Program-made: the position numbers and the translations under genes
Shown here: one piece after another, positions 1-4,828 of the stretch
Layout: each line of letters opens with the position of its first letter
Position numbering within the stretch: position 1 is the stretch's first letter
Notes under the pieces: model-generated
Databases searched by the model: none
What the model was told of the DNA's origin: nothing
What the model saw: the letters and a program-made list of their open reading frames with translations, nothing else
NCBI GenBank assembly: GCA_024654065.1
Contig: JANLIQ010000007.1
Location: 1 to 5,005 of the forward strand
Direction: 5' to 3'
DNA length: 5,005 bases
Origin: Candidatus Berkelbacteria bacterium
GTDB taxonomy: Bacteria > Patescibacteriota > UBA1384 > 2-12-FULL-50-11

Positions 1-92
1 AGCACCTCAAGAAAATTGATCCTAAATTCAACCCCGAAAAAGACACTGTCCTGGCCATTAATACCGGTAACGGCCTACTTAATTATGTCTGA
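1..92 (+). CDS. thrC: Threonine synthase, C-terminal end (partial)
   Basis: The frame beginning at base 3 is open from the window edge to a TGA at 90-92 and gives 29 residues that include DTVLAINTGNGLLNYV. The T-G-N-G-L block after a hydrophobic beta strand and a K-x-D-P-x-x-x-x-x-x-D-T lead-in is typical of the extreme C-terminus of threonine synthase, the PLP enzyme that turns O-phosphohomoserine into threonine. The catalytic lysine and PLP-binding parts lie outside the window, so the name rests on this tail alone. The family usually has a few more residues after TGNGL(K), so the end is slightly short but plausible. The stop overlaps the next start codon (ATG at 85-87) by 8 bp, which suggests one transcript and translational coupling. 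Other PLP fold-type II enzymes cannot be fully excluded. Confidence 0.62.
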   Translation, partial: HLKKIDPKFNPEKDTVLAINTGNGLLNYV

Positions 93-792
93 GTCCTGGG
101 ACATCGATAAAATAGATAGCCTATTTATCGCAAAGCATATTCTAGAAGATCTCGGCACGAATTGGGGGGAATTAGCTGAGGAGCAGGCGCAAGTGCCACT
201 TGATCCCAAAGTGTTAGAAACAGTCCACTCCATCGAAACAATCGAAGAGACTTGGGAGTACAAAGCGATCTCGAATGAGCACACTTTTGGGCGGAAAGAG
301 AAAGACGAAACGATCAGACTTTGGTCTGTGCCAAGGAAAAGCGCCGAGGTTTTACGGAACCTTGTCATTCTAACCCAGTCTACAAGCATCCTGGAAATCG
401 GCACCTCAGCCGGCTATTCAACACTTTTTCTTGCTGATGGAGCAAAACAGAATAACGGCCAGGTCGTAACTATTGAGCTGCTGTCTGATAAGGCTAAGCT
501 GGCAAGAAACTTTTTCCGTGACTCAGAACTAAACAATGTCAGGTTATTAGAGACGGAAGCTAATGAAGCGCTAACTAATTGGGACTCTGGTAAGGTCGAT
601 TTTGTCTTTCTCGATGCCGACAAAGAAAACTACGGAAAATACCTAGACCTACTACTACCTCTTATGAAAACGGGCGCAATTATTGTCGCTGATAACGTCA
701 ACGACTACGGTCATTTAATGGAAGATTATCTCCAAAAAGTTAACGGTACCCATCTTCCTCAATCACGAGCCGATAAAAGAGTGAGGAGCTAA
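85..792 (+). CDS. SAM-dependent O-methyltransferase, ended early by an in-frame TAA
   Basis: This is a class I S-adenosylmethionine methyltransferase of the O-methyltransferase family (COG4122/Methyltransf_3 type), probably cytosolic; the acceptor is unknown. From the ATG at 85 the product is 235 residues. Motif I, the SAM-binding loop, is E-I-G-T-S-A-G-Y-S starting at about residue 104. The acidic end of the next strand follows (TIELL, about 129-133). FLDADKENY carries the probable metal-binding Asp at about 177, and ADN at about 202-204 is the second metal/catalytic motif. The first 95 residues or so are longer than in the commonest family members and I do not recognise them. I chose ATG 85 over an upstream in-frame TTG at 16 because it overlaps the preceding stop (ATGTCTGA) and the intervening codons belong to the threonine synthase frame. 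No strong Shine-Dalgarno sequence is seen, which fits coupled translation. The stop at 790-792 appears premature: the same frame continues into a typical family C-terminus (793-840). Confidence 0.85.
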   Translation: MSESWDIDKIDSLFIAKHILEDLGTNWGELAEEQAQVPLDPKVLETVHSIETIEETWEYKAISNEHTFGRKEKDETIRLWSVPRKSAEVLRNLVILTQSTSILEIGTSAGYSTLFLADGAKQNNGQVVTIELLSDKAKLARNFFRDSELNNVRLLETEANEALTNWDSGKVDFVFLDADKENYGKYLDLLLPLMKTGAIIVADNVNDYGHLMEDYLQKVNGTHLPQSRADKRVRS

Positions 793-840
793 TACCTAGC
801 AGCACTGGATAACGGTCTTATTATTACAACGAAGTTATAA
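793..840 (+). pseudogene. Severed C-terminal strand of the methyltransferase
   Basis: Directly after the TAA at 790-792 the same frame reads YLAALDNGLIITTKL and then TAA (838-840). A Y-L-x-x-x-D-N-G-L-x-I-x-x-K ending is how this methyltransferase family usually closes its sheet, with the last antiparallel beta strand. The residues just before the stop (SRADKRVRS) also lead naturally into it, with a tyrosine expected at the stop position (TAT or TAC to TAA is a single base change). The original gene was therefore very probably 85-840, encoding 251 residues. The causes could be a real nonsense mutation, a base-call error, or readthrough. I do not expect these 15 codons to be translated unless one of the last two holds. 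Confidence 0.72.
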
Positions 841-914
841 AAATAGCCAAAACTGACGAGCCATGGTACTTCAGCGAGTTACTTTTCTACCTTGTTCGCG
901 CGAGCGTAGCGTGC

Positions 915-943
915 GGGGGTAGGGAGCGCGAGGGGCTAGGGGG
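915..943 (+). other. Canonical G-quadruplex motif
   Basis: Four guanine runs on the plus strand, G5 (915-919), G3 (922-924), G4 (932-935) and G5 (939-943), are separated by loops of 2, 7 and 3 bases. This satisfies the standard pattern of four runs of at least three G with loops of 1 to 7 bases, giving up to three tetrads. It overlaps the left arm of the hairpin at 928-974, so the two folds would compete. Function is inferred only from the pattern. Confidence 0.6.
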
Positions 944-974
944 CCGCCTCGCAACTAGGCCCCTTGGTCCTCGC
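928..974. terminator. GC-rich hairpin between convergent genes (possible terminator)
   Basis: GCGAGG (928-933) pairs with CCTCGC (969-974), and inside it GGGGCC (940-945) pairs with GGCCCC (958-963). The two stems are split by an internal loop of 6 and 5 bases and capped by a 12-base loop. A second CCTCGC at 947-952 can capture the same left arm. The position between two 3' ends suits a bidirectional transcription end, but neither side has the T-run of an intrinsic terminator, so this call is tentative. It could instead be a mobile intergenic repeat or an RNA element. Confidence 0.35.
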
Positions 975-995
975 ATCAGCCAGGACGATGTAGTG

Positions 996-2273
996 TCAAA
1001 CTTTGAGGAATTTTCTGAAAATCTTGTCGCTCTCGTATGGGCCTATAACCGCTAAGACTTGGCGCTCTTTAACTAACGTTCTCTTGGCTAAGGCCTGAAT
1101 TTGCTCAACCGTAACGGCTCGGACTGCCTTAACTGCTTCGTCGATAGTCGTACTGTCGCCTAGTAACCGGCCTGTCCCGTACCAGCGAGCTAAGTCGATT
1201 GGGCGATCAGCGCTCATCTCGAAAGACCCAATGATAAGAGACTTGGCTTTATCTAGCTCTTGTTTACCAACGAGATTGGTTCGTAATGCAGCCAACTCTT
1301 CGTCAATCGCTTCCAGGGTTTGCTCGATCTTTTCCGTATTGACGCCACCATCAATTACAATCGCGCCAGTCTCTTCGAAGTCCTGAAACGAAGAATGAAT
1401 CGAGTAGGCTAACCCTTTCTTTTCACGAATATTAAGAAATAATCGCGAGCTCATTCCCCTGCCTAGAATCGCGTTCATTACGACTCCAACATAAGCTACT
1501 TTTTGGCCCGAGGCCCACTCAGGATCTGACAGTGCTAGCATAAAGTGGGTCTGATCAGTCTTCTTGTTGATCAGTTTCAGATCTTTCTTACTAACACCTG
1601 TGAAGAACTGTGGTTTAGTTACGGCCTTTGGTTTCAACTGAGCTGTTAACTTAACCACTTCCGCCTTAATATCGCGATTTCCGATATTACCGATACAAAT
1701 AAAGAGTGCCTGTCCGGGGTGGTAATAAGTCTCTCGGTAGTCTCTGAATTGCTTGATAGTCATATTTCTAATATTCTCTTCGCTACCTATCACAGACTGA
1801 CCCAGCTGGTGACCGGGAAAGAGAATAGGACCAAGCAGTTCGTCGACATAGCTTGAGGGATCATCCTGCATTCGTCTTATCTCTTCAATGACAACTCCTC
1901 GTTCTTGCTCCAAGTCTTCCTCTCGTAACAGCGCGTTAAACGCCAGTTCGAACGGCACTTCAATCCCTCTTTGCCAAGCTGCAAGCGGAACAGTGTTCCA
2001 GTAGGCAGTGTGGTCATTAGAAGTCCAAGCATTGAAGTAACCTCCAACCCCCTCAATAGATTGAGCGATGTCCAGTTTGTCGGGGTACTTAACGGTGCCC
2101 TTGAAAACCATATGCTCAAGAAAATGGGCGACACCATTGTTCTTTTCATTTTCGTAGCGACTGCCACTGCGTATAACAAGAAAATTTGTCAACGAGTGAA
2201 ATCCCGGCAGATTAATGAGCACTAGCGTTAGTCCGTTGGGCAGTGTTTCAAACTGCGGTGTAAGTTTGTTCAT
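996..2273 (-). CDS. Zinc metallopeptidase, family M16 (pitrilysin/processing-peptidase type)
   Basis: This 425-residue protein has the inverted zinc motif H-F-L-E-H at residues 50-54 (His50 and His54 bind zinc, Glu53 is the catalytic base). The third zinc ligand is in E-R-G-V-V-I-E-E-I, most likely Glu131. The C-terminal half carries the other family signature, GRGMSSRLF (271-279) followed by REKKGLAYS (283-291), the Arg/Tyr segment that contacts substrate and closes the clamshell. The length matches single-chain bacterial M16 proteins of about 400-430 residues (like B. subtilis YmxG), which work as dimers, one protein covering both halves of the fold. I see no signal peptide, so it probably acts in the cytosol on unfolded or short peptides. 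The ATG at 2273 matches the family N-terminus (L-P-N-G-L-T). GAGG is 13 bases upstream, rather far, inside a small inverted repeat. It is divergent from the antitoxin-domain gene across 112 bp. Confidence 0.93.
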   Translation of the reverse strand: MNKLTPQFETLPNGLTLVLINLPGFHSLTNFLVIRSGSRYENEKNNGVAHFLEHMVFKGTVKYPDKLDIAQSIEGVGGYFNAWTSNDHTAYWNTVPLAAWQRGIEVPFELAFNALLREEDLEQERGVVIEEIRRMQDDPSSYVDELLGPILFPGHQLGQSVIGSEENIRNMTIKQFRDYRETYYHPGQALFICIGNIGNRDIKAEVVKLTAQLKPKAVTKPQFFTGVSKKDLKLINKKTDQTHFMLALSDPEWASGQKVAYVGVVMNAILGRGMSSRLFLNIREKKGLAYSIHSSFQDFEETGAIVIDGGVNTEKIEQTLEAIDEELAALRTNLVGKQELDKAKSLIIGSFEMSADRPIDLARWYGTGRLLGDSTTIDEAVKAVRAVTVEQIQALAKRTLVKERQVLAVIGPYESDKIFRKFLKV

Positions 2274-2289
2274 AGGTATGATTGTACCT
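2274..2289 (-). promoter_or_regulatory. Small inverted repeat over the M16 translation start, with a -10-like TACAAT
   Basis: Read on the minus strand, AGGTA-CAATCA-TACCT sits immediately before the ATG. The left arm contains most of the only Shine-Dalgarno-like sequence (GAGGT), so folding would hide it. The same bases include TACAAT (2281-2286), a 5-of-6 match to a -10 box; a start 7 bases downstream would give a nearly leaderless mRNA. I find no good -35 box at the right spacing. Both readings are weak. Confidence 0.25.
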
Positions 2290-2339
2290 CGTCAGTGTCA
2301 GTAACGGAAGAGATCTCAGTACAGTTGGAGCTATATTAT

Positions 2340-2368
2340 TTGACACCAAAATTGCGCCTGTGTACTCT
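2340..2368 (+). promoter_or_regulatory. Candidate sigma-70-type promoter for the antitoxin-domain gene
   Basis: A perfect -35 box TTGACA (2340-2345) is followed after 17 bp by TACTCT (2363-2368), which matches only three positions of TATAAT. Transcription would start near 2375, so the mRNA would have a very short leader beginning within the Shine-Dalgarno sequence. The -35 box is convincing; the weak -10 box and the short leader lower confidence. One TGTACA-like site overlaps the -10 box, where a bound repressor would block the polymerase. Confidence 0.35.
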
Positions 2369-2373
2369 GAGTT

Positions 2374-2381
2374 GAGGAGGG
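2374..2381 (+). promoter_or_regulatory. Strong ribosome binding site deciding the TTG start
   Basis: GAGGAGGG, with AGGAGG at 2375-2380, lies 5 bases before the TTG at 2386. It is the best Shine-Dalgarno match in the window and supports the TTG as the true start, placing the Phd fold at the very N-terminus as usual for the family. Confidence 0.8.
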
Positions 2382-2385
2382 AAAT

Positions 2386-3618
2386 TTGATTAGTGTACCG
2401 ATCGACAGAATAGTGCCGTTAACTGACGCTCGCGACAACTTCAGTCGCCTTGTTGTTGATGTTGAAAACATTACTGACGGCCTCTATGTTCTAACTAAGG
2501 GTGGAAAACCAGCCATCGCCTTAATCAATATCAAGTATCTGGAAGAGATAATGGAGGGCAGAGGATCGGAATTTGGCCACGAACACAGCCGACAGACAAG
2601 CGGCACTCACCACACTGCTCCAAAACCACACACTATTCCTAAACCTGAGGATACTAAACCAGCTCCTACCACTCTTCACGATCTTCCAAAGCCGCCAACA
2701 GTTAAACCGCCCGTACCAAATAAGCCAAATTTTGAAGTTCCTCGTATTGCCCCCGCACCTATTAGTAGCCCTCTACCCGTAGAGTCAAAACCACAAAGCA
2801 ACTACGATGTAAAACCGTCTATTAACCCAACGTGGACTGGAGAGGACCTAAAAGCAGACTCAACAATTTCTAGTACTCCTCTTACTAGCCAAAGCCAGTC
2901 CTCACTTCCCCCTCTCCTCAGGTCTGATACCGTCACTCCCGACGCTATTATCAATAAACCTTTTGAAGCAGACAAGGCGCCCGGCGCCTCAGCTCCATTA
3001 CTTTCACAAAACGATAAGCCCGTTTTACCACCACCCGTGCCAAGTAAGCCACCTGTAAATCCTTGGCCGATCATTCCGCCTAGACCAACGGTCTCAAAAG
3101 ATACGAGCACTACTACTGTCCCGCCTAGACCAACGATAAGTACGCCTCCACCCAGCAGTACTACCGATTCAGTTGGAGTAAACCAGAGCTCAAGCGCCCC
3201 TTTGCCACCGCCTCCTTTACCTGAAGCGCCCGCTGCAACTTACCCGAAAATGGTGGCTCCTCCGCCGCCTCCTCCTCCATCAGCGCTGCCCAGAATTCCT
3301 AGTAGCTTCCAAACTGTTCCGGTGCCTGTTAATGGTAGTAAACCCCCTGTAACCGCTCCCATTACTTTGCCTCCACCACCAGTAACAACTGCTCCAGCGC
3401 CGTTTGCCAACACTTCACCAGCTACCACGGTTGTTACCCCTAAGGTCGCTGATACAATTCCGTTCGATCAACCCCCAACCACGATCCCCGATCCAGGAGA
3501 AGACCTACCGGTTGCACCAGCTACGAAGACGACTGTACCGACAGTTGATGTTCCAGCTACTCCTGCAGCCGCAACACCACCTCAAAGTCAGGCATCGGTT
3601 CAAGACCTAGAGATCTAG
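2386..3618 (+). CDS. Phd/YefM antitoxin-domain protein with a long proline-rich tail
   Basis: The product is 410 residues. Residues 1-55 form a Phd/YefM fold: VPLTDARDNFSRLV resembles the first strand and helix of this DNA-binding domain, and GLYVLTKGGKPAIALIN matches its 'I-T-x-x-G-x-P-A-V-x-x' strands, followed by a helix with YLEEI. Known members are 70-100 residues, bind operator DNA as dimers and neutralise a toxin through a short tail. Here the tail is about 350 residues of Pro, Thr, Ser, Ala and Val with no predicted membrane segment, no cysteine that I see and no known domain. It includes PxxPxR-like segments and seven prolines in a row (292-298). Residues 231-235 and 246-250 repeat PPRPT. 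There is no adjacent toxin gene: a peptidase lies upstream and a membrane phosphatase faces it downstream. It is probably a cytosolic or nucleoid DNA-binding regulator or scaffold. The domain call is firm; the role is unknown. Confidence 0.85.
   Translation: MISVPIDRIVPLTDARDNFSRLVVDVENITDGLYVLTKGGKPAIALINIKYLEEIMEGRGSEFGHEHSRQTSGTHHTAPKPHTIPKPEDTKPAPTTLHDLPKPPTVKPPVPNKPNFEVPRIAPAPISSPLPVESKPQSNYDVKPSINPTWTGEDLKADSTISSTPLTSQSQSSLPPLLRSDTVTPDAIINKPFEADKAPGASAPLLSQNDKPVLPPPVPSKPPVNPWPIIPPRPTVSKDTSTTTVPPRPTISTPPPSSTTDSVGVNQSSSAPLPPPPLPEAPAATYPKMVAPPPPPPPSALPRIPSSFQTVPVPVNGSKPPVTAPITLPPPPVTTAPAPFANTSPATTVVTPKVADTIPFDQPPTTIPDPGEDLPVAPATKTTVPTVDVPATPAAATPPQSQASVQDLEI
3076..3135 (+). repeat. 15-bp direct repeat within the proline-rich region
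   Basis: CCGCCTAGACCAACG occurs at 3076-3090 and exactly again at 3121-3135, 45 bp apart and in the same reading frame. Each copy encodes PPRPT followed by a Ser/Thr-rich stretch. The spacing of exactly 15 codons suggests a tandem duplication, consistent with the tail growing by repeat expansion. Confidence 0.8.
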
Positions 3619-4202
3619 CTGTAGTGGCTGAAGAACCACGCCGCAACAAGAGTCAGTCCTGCGCCTAAAATAGTTCCAGCAATAAGTTGGTTAGGAGAAT
3701 GTTGTTTTAGTTGTATGCGTGACCAAATTACCGGCACCAATACTAAGTAGCCAAGCATAAACCAAACTCCCTGGTAAGCTACCAATAGACTACTTAAGCC
3801 GGCGATAGTAGCGGCATGTAGACTAATCTTCCAGACTGTTGTCACTACCGTCAGTGCCGCCAGCATCGTTACCAAAATAAAGCTCATTTCCGTAAAAGTA
3901 GGGTTTTGCAGCTTGGACTGCACAATAAAACTGCCGATAACAGCCCCAAGAGTTGAGAGCATTAAAGGAACTATTCGGTCGTGTCTGTCAGTCAAATCTA
4001 AATCCACTGCTCCCTCCTTACGCCAAACGTAAACGCTATAAATCATTCCCGGTACTACAAGCAAACCAATACCGATGAGGCTTCCCTGCCAAAACTTCTC
4101 AATAGAGTCAGCGTAGCGACCTACTACCGTCACGACGCTAATTGAGACTACTAACGCTGGGTTAGTTAATAAAGAAACTGTCTTAGCTAGTTTCTGGTTC
4201 AT
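3615..4202 (-). CDS. Divergent PAP2-like integral membrane protein
   Basis: The product has 195 residues and about six hydrophobic segments (roughly 14-28, 41-60, 79-95, 106-121, 130-158 and 172-191), so it is an inner-membrane protein. Three blocks resemble the PAP2 phosphatase active site. DRHDRIVP (72-79) stands for the K-x6-R-P motif, ISLHA (126-130) stands for P-S-x-H with the His kept, and S-R-x5-H-x3-Q (161-172) has Gln in place of the usual Asp. A Gln there also occurs in dolichyl-diphosphatase-type PAP2 proteins, so it need not mean loss of activity. It may hydrolyse a polyprenyl or lipid phosphate, or be non-catalytic. Its ATG lies inside the end of the upstream PAP2 gene (20-bp overlap), so the two are translated from one mRNA. 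No clear Shine-Dalgarno sequence is seen. Its TAG stop overlaps the stop of the convergent proline-rich gene. Confidence 0.7.
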   Translation of the reverse strand: MNQKLAKTVSLLTNPALVVSISVVTVVGRYADSIEKFWQGSLIGIGLLVVPGMIYSVYVWRKEGAVDLDLTDRHDRIVPLMLSTLGAVIGSFIVQSKLQNPTFTEMSFILVTMLAALTVVTTVWKISLHAATIAGLSSLLVAYQGVWFMLGYLVLVPVIWSRIQLKQHSPNQLIAGTILGAGLTLVAAWFFSHYS

Positions 4203-4788
4203 CTGGCAACTTATAACTCTTTCGGGTTATGAAGGACCATATCTTTTCTAAGAATGCTTGAAGAGGACGGTCAATAATAACCAGTAGTCCAAACCCAATT
4301 GCACCAATCAGCCATCCTCCGAAGATGTCGCCAACCCAGTGAAAACCAACCGTTACTCTAGCGAGACTAGATAGTACGGTAATTACTAAAAACACCCAGG
4401 CCCAAGTCTTTTGGCGATAGTAGAATAGAGAAAGTGTCACAAATAATAAAACGGCTGCGTGGTCAGATGGAAAAGATTTTTGTGGCTGTTCAAACAGTAG
4501 TTCTCTTAGTCCGCCAAAAGCAAACGGTCTGTCGCGAAACCCGTATTGGGTATAGAAAAACTCTCCAACTAACTTATTGAATACTTGCCAGGTTATGACA
4601 GTCGCACCAAATATCTTAGCCGCGACGAAGCGTGTATTGGGTTTGATAACAAGGGTTACCAGCAATAGTGGCAGTAAGAAGATTAAATAGGTAGCCACGT
4701 CGTAAACAACCCTCTGTAAACCAATGTTGTCTCGAGTTAGACTGTAAAGACTCTCAGTTAGATTTTGATCAAGCGCTAGTAGTGACAT
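4183..4788 (-). CDS. PAP2 family phosphatase, probable undecaprenyl-pyrophosphate phosphatase (BcrC-like)
   Basis: From the ATG at 4788 the product is 201 residues with several membrane segments. All three PAP2 motifs are present: K-L-V-G (from Lys72) leading to R-D-R-P-F (85-89), F-P-S-D-H-A-A (106-112) with the catalytic His110, and R-V-T-V-G-F-H-W-V-G-D (144-154), giving the R-x5-H-x3-D triad. PAP2 enzymes of this size with F-P-S-D-H-A are often undecaprenyl-pyrophosphate phosphatases, which recycle the lipid carrier of peptidoglycan synthesis, with the active site on the outer face of the membrane. Other lipid phosphates are possible substrates. An in-frame TTG at 4827 would add 13 residues. 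I prefer ATG 4788 because MSLLALDQNLTES fits PAP2 N-termini and the TTG would use up the whole gap to the divergent recombinase. Neither start has a good Shine-Dalgarno sequence. Confidence 0.85.
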   Translation of the reverse strand: MSLLALDQNLTESLYSLTRDNIGLQRVVYDVATYLIFLLPLLLVTLVIKPNTRFVAAKIFGATVITWQVFNKLVGEFFYTQYGFRDRPFAFGGLRELLFEQPQKSFPSDHAAVLLFVTLSLFYYRQKTWAWVFLVITVLSSLARVTVGFHWVGDIFGGWLIGAIGFGLLVIIDRPLQAFLEKIWSFITRKSYKLPDEPETS

Positions 4789-4815
4789 ATCTGGTACAGT
4801 GTAGCCGATATGTTT

Positions 4816-4821
4816 GGAAGG
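4816..4821 (+). promoter_or_regulatory. Ribosome binding site of the recombinase gene
   Basis: GGAAGG lies 7 bases before the ATG at 4829, good Shine-Dalgarno spacing, and fixes this start. The 40-bp divergent gap (4789-4828) must also hold the start signals of the PAP2 pair; I see no convincing promoter boxes in it for either direction. Confidence 0.65.
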
Positions 4822-4828
4822 CGACAAT

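Larger units (their letters stand above)
841..995. other. Convergent intergenic gap with GC-rich island
   Basis: This gap lies between the 3' ends of the methyltransferase (plus) and the M16 peptidase (minus). Bases 841-896 are ordinary AT-balanced sequence with no gene or hairpin I would defend. Bases 897-974 are sharply richer in G and C than the rest of the window. They contain a GCGCGAG direct repeat (898-904 and 926-932), a G-quadruplex pattern and a two-part hairpin. No open frame, tRNA fold or T-tract follows. Possible roles are a bidirectional transcription end, a dispersed intergenic repeat or a small structured RNA; the sequence alone does not decide. Confidence 0.6.
2283..2399. promoter_or_regulatory. 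Cluster of four TGTACA-like sites (possible operator)
   Basis: Four hexamers match TGTACA in five of six positions, each with an intact GTAC core: 2283-2288 (TGTACC), 2318-2323 (AGTACA), 2361-2366 (TGTACT) and 2394-2399 (TGTACC). They lie 35, 43 and 33 bp apart and span the whole divergent control region plus the first codons of the antitoxin-domain gene. TGTACA is the known core recognised by the YefM antitoxin of E. coli, and the protein encoded here has a Phd/YefM-type DNA-binding domain. Autoregulation is thus a reasonable inference, not something shown. Confidence 0.35.

Noticed and set aside
16..84. Upstream in-frame TTG (16) as methyltransferase start
   Set aside because: These bases encode the threonine synthase end in another frame, no Shine-Dalgarno sequence precedes the TTG, and the 23 extra residues look unlike a protein N-terminus.
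790..792. TAA read as a sense codon through an altered genetic code
   Set aside because: Other genes here end in TAA, and no other gene has an internal TAA, so genome-wide recoding is unlikely.
841..995. tRNA or known structured RNA in the GC-rich gap
   Set aside because: No cloverleaf, T-arm consensus or recognisable RNA family could be assembled.
1877..2225. Overlapping frames on both strands inside the M16 gene
   Set aside because: They lie wholly within a gene with clear zinc motifs and show no family resemblance.
2802..3428. Glycine-rich and other minus-strand frames opposite the proline-rich gene
   Set aside because: Runs of Gly are what reverse-complemented Pro codons produce; they are shadows of the plus-strand gene.
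2386..3618. Complete toxin-antitoxin operon
   Set aside because: No toxin-like frame follows on the same strand; the next gene is a convergent membrane phosphatase.
3624..3639. GTGG/CCAC hairpin just after the shared stop as a terminator
   Set aside because: It has only four pairs with an 8-base loop and no T-run, and it lies inside the convergent coding sequence.
4789..4827. TTG at 4827 as the start of the PAP2 gene
   Set aside because: It has no Shine-Dalgarno sequence, leaves 1 bp to the divergent gene, and the ATG at 4788 fits the family better. It is not fully excluded.
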